64,000 nt of DNA from Leeuwenhoekiella aequorea. GTDB lineage: Bacteria > Bacteroidota > Bacteroidia > Flavobacteriales > Flavobacteriaceae. The notes under the pieces are model-generated. The model was not told the origin of the DNA and did no database searches. It saw nothing but the letters and a program-made list of their open reading frames with translations. The first letter of the stretch is position 1; every line of letters begins with the position of its first letter. The translations under genes were made by a program, and so were the position numbers. This document shows, in pieces, positions 53,882 to 63,080 of the stretch. The stretch is taken from NCBI RefSeq assembly GCF_004104375.1, contig NZ_QOVM01000006.1, positions 124,001-188,000 on the forward strand. The letters are read 5' to 3'.

Positions 53882-54343
53882 TTAAAAATCAATAGCGGTA
53901 GTATTGTGAACCTCTTTTAAAACAAAATAGCTTTCTAATACACCGATATTGTGAATTTTTGAGAGTTTGCTTCTTACAAATTCGTGATATTCTTCAAGCC
54001 CTTCAAGATGAATTTTTAGAAAGAAATCTACTTTTCCAGCCATATGATAACACTCTTGAACTTCAACAAGTTCTTTAATTTGCTGTTCAAAAGTGTCGAT
54101 AAACCCTTCATTATGGTAGCGTAAAGAAACCATGCAAATCGCTGTAACCGGGCGATTTAGCATTTTCTTGTCAAGTATGGCCACATAATGTTTTATGTAC
54201 CCTTTTTTTTCGAGCCTACGTATGCGTTCATAGACGGGAGATGCTGTAAGGTGCAGTTGCTTCGCTATATCTTTAGTTGTTTTTTTTGCGTCATTTTGTA
54301 AAATTCTTAGAATTTTCAAATCTGTTTCATCAAGTAGTTCCAT
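53882..54343 (-). CDS. Lrp/AsnC-family transcriptional regulator
   Basis: This 153-residue regulator has an N-terminal helix-turn-helix (LKILRILQNDAKKTTKDIAKQLHLTASPVYERIRRLEKKG, shown in two overlapping parts by the ORF) and a C-terminal RAM ligand-binding domain (VEVQECYHMAGKVDFFLKIHLEG). It is divergent from tdh-kbl, 164 bp away. Lrp proteins commonly control amino-acid catabolism, and a threonine- or leucine-responsive role here follows from context. Its stop lies 10 bp from the phosphoesterase stop. Confidence 0.92.
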   Translation of the reverse strand: MELLDETDLKILRILQNDAKKTTKDIAKQLHLTASPVYERIRRLEKKGYIKHYVAILDKKMLNRPVTAICMVSLRYHNEGFIDTFEQQIKELVEVQECYHMAGKVDFFLKIHLEGLEEYHEFVRSKLSKIHNIGVLESYFVLKEVHNTTAIDF

Positions 54344-54507
54344 AGAAGAATATTTTCCTGTTAAACGAGTTACGAAGTAGCGCTTTAAGATTAAATACTG
54401 GTAAAATATTTAATATAAAGACTAATTTACTTAAATTTAAGGGAACTGCAGCTTATTATATGGTGTGAATAGTCTTTTTGGTAATTTTATACTGAAATAT
54501 CGACGTT

Positions 54508-55470
54508 ATGAAACAGCAAAAAATATTAATCACAGGAGCTTTCGGACAGTTAGGAACTGCTCTCACCCAAGCTCTAATTACAAAGTACGGCTCTGATGCG
54601 ATTGTAGCAACAGACTTAAATATACGTGATGAATTTACGTGTGCTACAATAAAACTGGATGCTACTAATATTGAAGCTCTGGATGAGATTGTAAGACAAC
54701 AAAAAATCACTCAAATTTATCATCTAGCCGCAATTTTATCTGCCAAAGGTGAAGAGTTACCCTTGCAAACATGGGATTTAAATAATTCTACATTTTTTAA
54801 TGTGCTGGAAGTTGCTCGTCTAAACGATATAAAGAAAGTGTTTTTCCCGAGTTCGATAGCAGTTTTTGGTCCAGATGCTCGTAGCGAGAAAGTGGCTACA
54901 GATTTTGCTTTGCACCCTACAACGGTTTACGGGATAAGTAAAGTTGCAGGTGAGCACTGGGCACGATACTACAACTTAAAGTATAACCTGGATGTACGTT
55001 GTTTACGTTATCCTGGTCTTATTAGCTATCAATCTTTACCCGGTGGTGGAACAACAGACTATGCCGTGGATATATTTCACAAAGCGATTAATGGTCAGGA
55101 TTTTGAAAGTTATTTAAAAGAGGATACGCAATTGCCTATGCTTTATATGGACGATGCAATTGAAGCGACTCTTCAACTTATGGAAGCGCCAAAGGAAGCA
55201 ATTAAGACAGTAGGATATAACATACAGGGATTAAGCTTCTCACCGGTAGAACTTTTAACGGCAATTCAAAAATATATTCCTGATTTTACTGCAACTTATA
55301 AGCCAGATCACAGGCAAGCAATAGCAGAGAGTTGGCCAATTTCCTTAGATGATAAACCGGCTCGAGAAGAGTGGGGATGGAAACCAAAATTTGATTTGGA
55401 TAAAATGACTCAGGAAATGCTTAAGCAATTAGAGTTAAAAAAAAATAATAGTCAGAAATTACACGCATAA
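54508..55470 (+). CDS. tdh: L-threonine 3-dehydrogenase, SDR type
   Basis: This 320-residue short-chain-dehydrogenase-type enzyme oxidises L-threonine to 2-amino-3-ketobutyrate using NAD. Features: ITGAFGQLGTALTQAL (Rossmann), IYHLAAILSAKGE, catalytic TVYGISKVAGEHWARYY (Tyr-x3-Lys), and the family's GGGTTDYAVDIFHKAI. It is the first gene of a two-gene operon with kbl, 10 bp apart, so the unstable product is passed on. This type is distinct from the zinc-dependent MDR Tdh of E. coli. Confidence 0.94.
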   Translation: MKQQKILITGAFGQLGTALTQALITKYGSDAIVATDLNIRDEFTCATIKLDATNIEALDEIVRQQKITQIYHLAAILSAKGEELPLQTWDLNNSTFFNVLEVARLNDIKKVFFPSSIAVFGPDARSEKVATDFALHPTTVYGISKVAGEHWARYYNLKYNLDVRCLRYPGLISYQSLPGGGTTDYAVDIFHKAINGQDFESYLKEDTQLPMLYMDDAIEATLQLMEAPKEAIKTVGYNIQGLSFSPVELLTAIQKYIPDFTATYKPDHRQAIAESWPISLDDKPAREEWGWKPKFDLDKMTQEMLKQLELKKNNSQKLHA

Positions 55471-55480
55471 ATAGAAAGCT

Positions 55481-56668
55481 ATGTTTACATCAGTAAGAGA
55501 AAATATACAAGAAGAATTACAAGAGATACGTGAAGCAGGTCTTTATAAAGAAGAACGAATTATCACTACACCTCAACGTGCAAAAATCAATACAAAAAAC
55601 GGCTCTGAGGTTTTAAACTTTTGTGCAAATAACTATTTAGGACTATCTGCTCATCCCGAGATTATCGAGGCTGGTATTTCGGCTATAAAGAGTCATGGGT
55701 TTGGTTTGTCTTCTGTACGATTTATTTGCGGTACTCAGGATATTCATAAAGAACTAGAACGTAAGACGGCAGAGTTTTTAGGTACTGAAGATTGTATTCT
55801 TTATGCAGCCGCTTTTGATGCAAATGGAGGAATTTTTGAACCTATTTTAGGCAAAGAAGATGCTATCATTTCTGACGAACTTAACCACGCGAGTATTATA
55901 GATGGGATACGCTTATGTAAAGCTGCCCGCCATAGATATAGCCATAACAATATGGAGGCGCTCGAAGAAGAATTGAAAAAAGCTTCTGGTGCCCGTAGAA
56001 AACTTATAGTTACAGACGGGGTTTTTTCTATGGATGGTACTATCGCCCAACTCGATAAGATATGTGATCTTGCCGATAAATATGATGCAATGGTTATGGT
56101 AGATGATTGTCATGCTACAGGCTTCATAGGCAAAAACGGTAAAGGAAGTCACGAATACAATGACGTCATGGGACGTGTAGATATTATTACAGGAACCTAC
56201 GGAAAAGCTTTGGGTGGTGCTTCAGGTGGCTTTACTGCTGCGCGAAAAGAAATCGTAGATATGCTACGTCAAAAATCAAGACCTTATCTATTTTCTAATA
56301 CACTAGCACCAGCTATTGCGGGCGCTTCTATAAAAGCAATAGATATGCTTAGTAATTCTGCAGATCTTATTGCTAAAGTTCAAAATAATGCAAAACGTTT
56401 CAGAAAAGAAATGACAGAGGCAGGTTTTGATATTATAAAAGGGGAACATCCTATTGTACCTATAATGCTTTATGATGCTAAGGTGGCTCAGGAATTTGCA
56501 GCTAAATTACTGGATGAAGGAATTTATGTAATTGCTTTCTTCTATCCGGTTGTGCCTCAAGAAAAAGCACGAATTCGCGTTCAGCTTTCTGCAGCTCATG
56601 AAGATGAGCATATTACTAAAGCGGTTGCGGCTTTTACTAAAGTAGGAAAAGAATTAGGAGTTATCTAG
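55481..56668 (+). CDS. kbl: Glycine C-acetyltransferase (2-amino-3-ketobutyrate CoA ligase)
   Basis: This 395-residue PLP-dependent alpha-oxoamine synthase cleaves 2-amino-3-ketobutyrate with CoA to glycine and acetyl-CoA. Motifs: NFCANNYLGLSAHPE, SVRFICGTQDIHKELE, VMVDDCHATGFIG (PLP Asp and His), and the lysine in TGTYGKALGGASGG. Co-transcribed with tdh, and probably controlled by the divergent Lrp. Confidence 0.95.
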   Translation: MFTSVRENIQEELQEIREAGLYKEERIITTPQRAKINTKNGSEVLNFCANNYLGLSAHPEIIEAGISAIKSHGFGLSSVRFICGTQDIHKELERKTAEFLGTEDCILYAAAFDANGGIFEPILGKEDAIISDELNHASIIDGIRLCKAARHRYSHNNMEALEEELKKASGARRKLIVTDGVFSMDGTIAQLDKICDLADKYDAMVMVDDCHATGFIGKNGKGSHEYNDVMGRVDIITGTYGKALGGASGGFTAARKEIVDMLRQKSRPYLFSNTLAPAIAGASIKAIDMLSNSADLIAKVQNNAKRFRKEMTEAGFDIIKGEHPIVPIMLYDAKVAQEFAAKLLDEGIYVIAFFYPVVPQEKARIRVQLSAAHEDEHITKAVAAFTKVGKELGVI

Positions 56669-56688
56669 TACATAACTGCTGTGAAAAA

Positions 56689-56721
56689 CAAAACCCTTAT
56701 GTGTGAGCATAAGGGTTTTTT
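56689..56721. terminator. Bidirectional terminator after kbl
   Basis: AAAACCCTTATG (56690-56701) and CATAAGGGTTTT (56708-56719) with flanking A and T runs. Confidence 0.92.
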
Positions 56722-56728
56722 GTTTGTC

Positions 56729-57913
56729 TTAATTGAGGTAGTTGACCTTTAAGGGCGATTTGAGTTTTTTAGCAGTACGCTCTAAAAAAGCTTTCCATTC
56801 TTCTTCAGTAGTAAATTCGCCTCTTTTTTTCCAGCCAAAACCTGCATAATAAGTCACCGTATTGTCTTCCGGTTTTATCGTTGCATAGAGATTGCTCTCA
56901 TCGGTTTTTGTGGAGATATATTTCTGGGTGCTCAGTAAATTATTAGGTACAAGAATTGCAGATCCTATTTCAGAATCATCTAATGTTTCCCAATAACTTA
57001 TATAACCCAGATCTTCATTTATTATCGTGTTTCCGGTGTTTTTATGAAGTGTAAGTCCTGCCGAAATACTGTCTGCACCTGTAAGATTAATTTCGAATTT
57101 AGAAAAATAGCTTCCGCGATCGAGAGTTATTTTTTTATGTTCTGTTATTGTGGTTCCACCAGCATCCCAATCTGCATATTCTAAAATAAAACTGGTACGT
57201 ATTGGTCCATTAGAAAGTGTCTTCCAGTTTGTAAAGTTCTTTGAATAATAAAAAATAGTATCCTTTTTAACTGCAATTCCTCCAATTCCACGGCTAGCGC
57301 CCACGTGAAAATTATCTAAACCTTCTCCTGTATCTTCATGATAGGTGCCGGCCCCAGATAGTGTTTTTTTATACCATTTATTAATAATAGGGTAGTCAAC
57401 TCGCTTTAACCAAGCATCAATGCCACTGGTTAACGTGCCGCCGGGAACACTATCTTCAACCATTTGCTGAGCGACAGGACCATAGGTTCTAAATGCTACT
57501 TTATCATTTTCCCAGGCATAATCATCGGTACGTTCTGGGACGAATCTGGAATACGCCAATGGATCAACAGAATCTGTAACTGTTTTTTTAGCCACAGGGG
57601 TTAATGTATATGTATTTGTACTTTTGGCAGCTATTTCAGGTTGAAATAATAACATATCTAAATTAGAATCACCATCTTCATCTACCAATTGACTTACCAA
57701 AGTGTCGTTTGTGGCCGTATTTACCACAGCCACTGTTTTAGTAGAATCATTCACGTTATACGGAATTTGATTTAGTGGGATAGCTATAGTTTCAAAAGAT
57801 CTTTTTACATCAAGTTTATTTTCAACGCTTATCTGAAGCGAATCATTTTTAACACCACAACTTGATAAGATGAGTAGGGCAGTGGTTATAATCCCTAGGT
57901 TAGAATACTGCAT
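56729..57913 (-). CDS. DUF4861-type lipoprotein
   Basis: This 394-residue protein has a lipoprotein signal MQYSNLGIITTALLILSSCG (lipobox LSSC). A beta-rich globular protein resembling DUF4861 proteins follows, which occur with polysaccharide lyases and glycoside hydrolases in Bacteroidetes. Recognisable blocks are VPERTDDYAWENDKVAFRTYGP, GLDNFHVGASRGIGG and YYAGFGWKKRGEFTTEEEW. Function likely carbohydrate-related; no polysaccharide-utilisation genes are adjacent, so context does not help. Confidence 0.8.
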   Translation of the reverse strand: MQYSNLGIITTALLILSSCGVKNDSLQISVENKLDVKRSFETIAIPLNQIPYNVNDSTKTVAVVNTATNDTLVSQLVDEDGDSNLDMLLFQPEIAAKSTNTYTLTPVAKKTVTDSVDPLAYSRFVPERTDDYAWENDKVAFRTYGPVAQQMVEDSVPGGTLTSGIDAWLKRVDYPIINKWYKKTLSGAGTYHEDTGEGLDNFHVGASRGIGGIAVKKDTIFYYSKNFTNWKTLSNGPIRTSFILEYADWDAGGTTITEHKKITLDRGSYFSKFEINLTGADSISAGLTLHKNTGNTIINEDLGYISYWETLDDSEIGSAILVPNNLLSTQKYISTKTDESNLYATIKPEDNTVTYYAGFGWKKRGEFTTEEEWKAFLERTAKKLKSPLKVNYLN

Positions 57914-58064
57914 TTAACTATTTTAAATTTTCAAAATCAATGAAAAACGAAGTTATAATACTTTTTTTAGTTGCAGCTGATTCTAATAAAGCGACTCTCA
58001 AAATTTGAAAGATTAAGAAGATTTACAAGGTTCGTTTGATAATATGCTAATAATACAAGCAGTT

Positions 58065-58646
58065 TTAAAGCACACTACCCACAATCGTATATGAAATATT
58101 AAAGTTGGAAACTCCTGCCGGAGCAAGAGCACTTGCCTCAATTCTAAACTGAATTGGGATATCTGTGCGGCAGCCAACAAACTCTAAAATTTTAATGGCT
58201 TGAGTACCATCATTAGGAATCTCGATATAATTCCCGCCATTTGTGGGTTGTAAATCCCGTGGACCAAGTGGTTTTATGATTAGTAGATCATATGGTATAG
58301 AAGCCGGAAATCTAATACCGCTATTACTGGTCGTTCTCGCACTGATTTTTACATTTTCAGGACTATTTTCCGTGTGTATATATAAACTATATCTAAAGAT
58401 ATTTCCGGTGCAAACGGTAGAGGAAGGAACTATAAGAACGGGATTAAGGATAAAACTTATTAAGTTTGCATCTGCCTCACTTTCAAATCCTAATGTTGAA
58501 TCATCAAGACCTGCTTCTTTAATCACATCCTCAAACGACTGCATGAAATTAGGAAGACCTGTGACATCAAGCGTACCATCAAGAATTTGAGCTTCAGTAG
58601 AAAAAAATGGTGCACTAAGTACGATATATAATAAAAGAGTTCTCAT
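58065..58646 (-). CDS. Secreted beta-sheet protein, putative tip/minor subunit
   Basis: This 193-residue exported protein has a signal MRTLLLYIVLSAPFFSTEAQ. Mature part: an acidic segment, then strand-rich sequence with two cysteines that could form a disulfide (VPSSTVCTGN and EFVGCRTDIP), ending with the alternating hydrophobic strand SNFNISYTIVGSVL. The terminal strand suits subunit-subunit or chaperone pairing. It is the last gene of the 63.7-58.1 kb cluster, 7 nt after the previous gene. No named family. Confidence 0.65.
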   Translation of the reverse strand: MRTLLLYIVLSAPFFSTEAQILDGTLDVTGLPNFMQSFEDVIKEAGLDDSTLGFESEADANLISFILNPVLIVPSSTVCTGNIFRYSLYIHTENSPENVKISARTTSNSGIRFPASIPYDLLIIKPLGPRDLQPTNGGNYIEIPNDGTQAIKILEFVGCRTDIPIQFRIEASALAPAGVSNFNISYTIVGSVL

Positions 58647-58653
58647 TTAAATG

Positions 58654-59226
58654 TTATTTAATTTCAAAAACAATTTCAAAGCCTGCGGGCAATGAGATGG
58701 CATTTGGGTTGCTTATTTTATACTGAATTAAATAACCCGTATTTTCTCCATCACCCGTATAACCACTACTAAAGTCAGATGCAATGAGTTGGGGAGTAGT
58801 AGATAGGGTTAGCGGAGTCGAAATAGGATTTGGAATAAAATTTCCATTAATAGATGCGCTATTAATAACTTGTAATGTAATTACCATACCATCCGGTAAA
58901 GGTTGATTTATACGGGTATATAAGGAAGCTGTTTCTAAATTAGATCCTCTATAAGTATAGTTTAACCAAAATTCACCCGGGTTTGCAGATCCACCGGTTG
59001 GAAAAGGATTACCTGCTTCTTCAACAATAAAAGTTTCACCAGAGTTTGTATTTTCTGGTTCAAGATCAACGATTGCTATAGGTTGAAGATCTAAGGTTAC
59101 AGTAACACTTTGCTGGCCGCCTCCTAAAATTATTGAGCTGAGCGTTGCGTTAATACGTTCCTGAGCCGTAAATCCTTGAAAGAACATTAGCACAACAATT
59201 AAAATAATATGTTTTGAAGTTCCCAT
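58654..59226 (-). CDS. Secreted subunit-like protein with pilin-like features
   Basis: This 190-residue exported protein has a signal MGTSKHIILIVVLMFFQGFTAQ. The mature N-terminus reads VTLDLQPIAIVDLEPE, closely resembling VDVPEVALLDIFD in the 63081 protein, and the C-terminal part has GYTGDGENTGYLIQYKI, matching VYTGDENQGVKLTYTL there. The two are therefore diverged members of one family. It ends in a strand (GFEIVFEIK). It starts 2 nt after the barrel protein stop. Probably a minor structural subunit; inferred. Confidence 0.7.
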   Translation of the reverse strand: MGTSKHIILIVVLMFFQGFTAQERINATLSSIILGGGQQSVTVTLDLQPIAIVDLEPENTNSGETFIVEEAGNPFPTGGSANPGEFWLNYTYRGSNLETASLYTRINQPLPDGMVITLQVINSASINGNFIPNPISTPLTLSTTPQLIASDFSSGYTGDGENTGYLIQYKISNPNAISLPAGFEIVFEIK

Positions 59227-59228
59227 AA

Positions 59229-62063
59229 TTAATTACTTAGGTTGAAGTTTGTTGTTTTAAACTTAATTTTTCGATCCTTAGTTTTTAATCTGATATCTAC
59301 ATTTTCTTCTTCGCCAGGAGCAACTTGAACATTAAGTGTTGTTGGAATTTGATACTCACTTTCTATAGAGGTATTAGATAATGCTATTTTATAATTTCCG
59401 GGAACGATATTTTTAAATATAAAGTTACCTGCAACATCAGATTCTACTGCGTATTCAAAATCTTCATTATTTAGTTTTATGTAACCTTTATACCCCAAAG
59501 TATCACGAGAAATAATCTTCATAATTTTGCCTCTTACTGTGGCTGCTTTAACTAATTCTATATTTAAATCTGCAATTTTGTTTTGCGTAACAACTACTTC
59601 ATAAGGCGCTTTTTTTGCTTCGACAAAACCTTCAGGAAGTGTTGCGTGATCTAAAAAAATATAGTTTGTTCCTAATGGTAAATTATTTAATCTAAAAGAG
59701 CCGTTTTTTTTAGAAGTGATACGTTGTCCTGCAGCAATAATTTTAATATTCTCACTCTCAAAATCTGAGTGGATAGAGTATAATTTTCCATCGATCCCAC
59801 CTTGCTCTAAAATTCGTTTGATAGGAGCTCCAAAGCTGTACGTATATTTTCCGAAGGCTAATAATTCTCGTCGATTTACAGATCCCGCATTTTCATAATA
59901 ATTAGCTCTAATCTCAAAAAGATGGTTTTTTGAAGGTTTATATGAAATATTTGCATTTAAAAAATCCCTTCTCAAATACGTGTCTTCTGGACTAAATCCA
60001 CTATTATAAGAAGCATTTATACGTATGGCTTTACTCATACTATAGTTGATTCCTAAACTGTATCGCGTATAACTGGTACTAAGATTTGATAATCCATATC
60101 TATTATTATAGTTATGATTTAGTCCTACTCTAATCGACAATCCAGAGTCGATTAAATAAGATGCGTTAAAACTATGTGCGTAGGAATCTCTGTAATTACT
60201 TGTTGCACTTAATAAGTTACGTGTTTTAGCTAACCTCCCATTGAAACTAAAATTAAAACGCTCTCCTGAAAATAGGTATCTGTAGGTAATTCCCTTCTCT
60301 TTATAGAAATAGGATTTAGGTTCTAATTGATCTTCACGCTTTCTCTGATCTACCCGAATAGTTACAAAATGCTTTTGGTTAAAACGGTAGCCCAATAAAG
60401 CATAGCTATTTTCATAGTAGGGCTCAGCAGCATAGAATAATGGATTGAGTCTCTGGTTTACTCTAGAAACGATATGACCGATAGATGCATTCCATTTTTT
60501 ATTCTTGTAAAACAGATTGTTTGCGTACTGCAAACTATTTCTAATAGAACCAAAGTAGTTCTCACCTGTAAGTGTAAGATTACCGCTGTATGTGAATTTT
60601 TTATAGGATTGAGAATAATTGATAAATCCTGCATAGTCTGTATATAAATTAGTGAAACTACCCGAAAGCTCTGTCTCAAGATGTGTATTCTTACTTTTAT
60701 AATCGAGTGATACCGTTGCAATTTGACCCTGCTCATCTGGATTAGCATCAATTTTGTTACTAACACCTCTTATCGTACCTTTTGATTCAGAAAGAGATAT
60801 TCCTAATTGTAATTTTTTAGTTACTGCATACTTTGCCTGCACACCATATAGGGGAGTGTCATTATAACTAAAAAGCCGTGGATTAGAATAAAATGCAGTG
60901 AAAATCCATCGCTTTACACGTTGATCTATTCTAAAACCCATTCCATAGCGGTTATCAAAACCCAATCTATTAATGAAGTAGGCATGATCTCCTAGATAGA
61001 TTGTTGTTTGATTTTTATAATCATAGATCAAGCTGTACTGATCTGTAACCCCAAAGCGTTTTAAAGTTTGTTGTTGCGGTGCACGTAGCAGAAAATTTAA
61101 ATGATGTTGTTTCTTCTCATCTAAATAACCATCTCCAGCTAATTCTGCAGAAATAGTCGAAAAAAGAATATCTTTTGCCGTGTAGCTATTATAATTGAAA
61201 CTGGCTCTTATAGGAAATCTAAAAAATGCCTCCCGCTGCTTAATTTTACTTGGGAACACAGTCGTGTTTGCATAGCTCTTTAGAGATTCATTTATATTCG
61301 TTCCTGTTACCTCTAAATATGTGCTCAATGTTATTAGATAATAATGCTTTGCATTTGTAGGTCTGGATGATGTTATAGTTATTAAACTATCTGGTTTTAC
61401 TAAAGGCATATCTATTTCGCTCAATAAACCATTCGAAGAAATTTGTATCTCTTGAAGCACATTTCCTGTATTGCGAATACCAAATATTGTTATAATTTCT
61501 TCTCCAGCCTTTACACTTTCAGGATTTGAAATAAGAAAAACTTCTAATTTGTAGTTTTCAGCTACAACAATTTTAAAGTCTTCACTCCGCAGATGTTTAC
61601 CTGATTTATCGGTAAGCTTTAATGTGATTATTTCTGTGCCTGGAGATGTATTAGCCGGTATAAAAAAACTTAGTAATACAATTTTTGATTTACCGGGAGA
61701 GAGCTCAGAAATCTTATCAGACGAAATGAGTTTCCAGTCTTTAGGTAATTTAGGCTCTATATTAAAGATCATTGCGTTTTCACCTTCTAGTTCAAGCTCT
61801 AAAGCCAAAGTATGTTTTTGACCCGGCAGGTAATTTTTTTTACTATTTTTAATTTTGATGTTTAGAGCTATAGCCTTGTCAGTTGTTTTTCTCTTGTCTT
61901 TTAAACTATCAGATTTTGTATCATATGGGTTCTCTAATTTAGTGTGACGTGTTATATTATTATGATTTGACATAGTTGTATCAAAATCATAGTTCGCAAT
62001 ACCTGTATGTCCTAAAAGACAAACAGGAAGCGCATAAATTAATTTTAATACGAAGTTTTTCAT
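59229..62063 (-). CDS. Large outer-membrane barrel protein, usher-like
   Basis: This 944-residue protein has a signal peptide MKNFVLKLIYALPVCLLG. Residues about 75-280 are two Ig-like or NEW3-like sandwiches (LPGQKHTLALELELEGENA; VKAGEEIITIFGIRNTGN). From about 290-750 alternating aromatic and hydrophobic strands (FRFPIRASFNYNS, LNFLLRAP, YSLIYDYKNQTTIYL) suggest a beta barrel. The C-terminus has two carboxypeptidase-regulatory-like repeats (ENIKIIAAGQRITSKKNGSF; ATVRGKIMKI, DVAGNFIFKNIVPGNYKIAL). The order of N-domain, barrel and C-terminal sandwiches mirrors fimbrial ushers, but no FimD/PapC signature is visible. Between a chaperone-like gene and subunit genes it is a candidate secretion pore. 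Confidence 0.65.
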   Translation of the reverse strand: MKNFVLKLIYALPVCLLGHTGIANYDFDTTMSNHNNITRHTKLENPYDTKSDSLKDKRKTTDKAIALNIKIKNSKKNYLPGQKHTLALELELEGENAMIFNIEPKLPKDWKLISSDKISELSPGKSKIVLLSFFIPANTSPGTEIITLKLTDKSGKHLRSEDFKIVVAENYKLEVFLISNPESVKAGEEIITIFGIRNTGNVLQEIQISSNGLLSEIDMPLVKPDSLITITSSRPTNAKHYYLITLSTYLEVTGTNINESLKSYANTTVFPSKIKQREAFFRFPIRASFNYNSYTAKDILFSTISAELAGDGYLDEKKQHHLNFLLRAPQQQTLKRFGVTDQYSLIYDYKNQTTIYLGDHAYFINRLGFDNRYGMGFRIDQRVKRWIFTAFYSNPRLFSYNDTPLYGVQAKYAVTKKLQLGISLSESKGTIRGVSNKIDANPDEQGQIATVSLDYKSKNTHLETELSGSFTNLYTDYAGFINYSQSYKKFTYSGNLTLTGENYFGSIRNSLQYANNLFYKNKKWNASIGHIVSRVNQRLNPLFYAAEPYYENSYALLGYRFNQKHFVTIRVDQRKREDQLEPKSYFYKEKGITYRYLFSGERFNFSFNGRLAKTRNLLSATSNYRDSYAHSFNASYLIDSGLSIRVGLNHNYNNRYGLSNLSTSYTRYSLGINYSMSKAIRINASYNSGFSPEDTYLRRDFLNANISYKPSKNHLFEIRANYYENAGSVNRRELLAFGKYTYSFGAPIKRILEQGGIDGKLYSIHSDFESENIKIIAAGQRITSKKNGSFRLNNLPLGTNYIFLDHATLPEGFVEAKKAPYEVVVTQNKIADLNIELVKAATVRGKIMKIISRDTLGYKGYIKLNNEDFEYAVESDVAGNFIFKNIVPGNYKIALSNTSIESEYQIPTTLNVQVAPGEEENVDIRLKTKDRKIKFKTTNFNLSN

Positions 62064-62101
62064 AAGATATAAATCAGGATTTGAGGAAGTAGCTTACGCT
62101 C

Positions 62102-62890
62102 TTATTTTATACTCAGACTTATGTTTGTGCCCACGTATTCTTTGCGTGCATCTGCCGTAAGTAGGCATTGGTAAGAACCAGTTTTGAGATGAGAAATATC
62201 CAAATTGTAATCAATACACATATTCGGAAAAACCATTAGCCTCTTGGTTTTAGTTTTTAAAATCTGATCGCCGTTTTCGTTATACACTTCCAGATTGAGT
62301 CGCACACCTTCTACGTAGTCAGAGCTGTTAAATAGATTTACTTGCAAAGAATTTTTATGGTCTTCATCTTCCTGTAGTAGTACATTTTTAAAATCAAGGT
62401 TTACTTCAGATTTTTGATTTACATGGGTAATTAGCCCTATTGCGTATCTCACTTTAGTATCTAAATCTATTTGTTGCGTCAATCGCTCTTTTTTTATAGG
62501 CTTTTGAACTTCTATCATAAGTACAGACCAGAAAGTTCCTGATACTGTATAATCCTTTGGAATTTTAAGTGCGTATTTGTACACATACTTTTCTTTAGGA
62601 ATTAAAACCTTGTCCATTAAGCTTCCTAAAAACCAGGATTTTGAAGATTGCGTATGGGTAAGCGAGTCGCTAAAAATACGTGTAGATCCGCAGGAGTATA
62701 ATGCATCACTTAATTTGAAGATTAAGCGCTGTTCTTGATCGGTTGTGTTTAATAATACAATCTCTCCTTCAATGATATCTCCAGAATTTCCAGAGGATGT
62801 ATGAGTAAGACCATTAAGAACAACAACACCCGCTTGTGTGGTGAAGCTGAGTAAGAAAACGAGTACAGTTTTTAAGGCTAAATTTCTCAT
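62102..62890 (-). CDS. Periplasmic chaperone-like beta-sandwich protein
   Basis: This 262-residue exported protein has a signal MRNLALKTVLVFLLSFTTQA. Two predicted Ig-like sandwiches follow: the first (IIEGEIVLLNTTDQEQRLIF, VYKYALKIPKDYTVSGTFWSVLMIEVQ) and the second (DTKVRYAIGLITH, LEVYNENGDQILKTKTKRLM). GTFWSVLMIE occupies the place of the G1-strand region of fimbrial chaperones. Cysteines are few. It lies upstream of the barrel gene (38 nt) in the same direction. I infer a chaperone for the adjacent subunits; a WxL-type scaffold protein is the main alternative. Confidence 0.6.
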   Translation of the reverse strand: MRNLALKTVLVFLLSFTTQAGVVVLNGLTHTSSGNSGDIIEGEIVLLNTTDQEQRLIFKLSDALYSCGSTRIFSDSLTHTQSSKSWFLGSLMDKVLIPKEKYVYKYALKIPKDYTVSGTFWSVLMIEVQKPIKKERLTQQIDLDTKVRYAIGLITHVNQKSEVNLDFKNVLLQEDEDHKNSLQVNLFNSSDYVEGVRLNLEVYNENGDQILKTKTKRLMVFPNMCIDYNLDISHLKTGSYQCLLTADARKEYVGTNISLSIK

Positions 62891-63027
62891 AATATCTCTT
62901 TGATTTAGATTAAAGTTAGCCTGAAATAGAGGCGATTAAGATTATTTTCGGTGGTTGCCGTTTTCATTTAGACGAGTGGTAAGATTTACTCTTTAACCAG
63001 ACTTTTACACGTTAAAAGGATTAAGCA

Positions 63028-63061
63028 TAAAAAAAGCTCCATACTGTGTAAGGAGCTTTTA
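63028..63061 (-). terminator. Terminator after the first subunit gene
   Basis: AAAAGCTCC (63032-63040) and GGAGCTTTT (63052-63060), T run on the minus strand, 19 nt past the stop at 63081. Partial readthrough would give more of the first subunit than of the downstream genes. Confidence 0.85.
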
Positions 63062-63080
63062 ATGAAAGGGTTGAAAAGCA

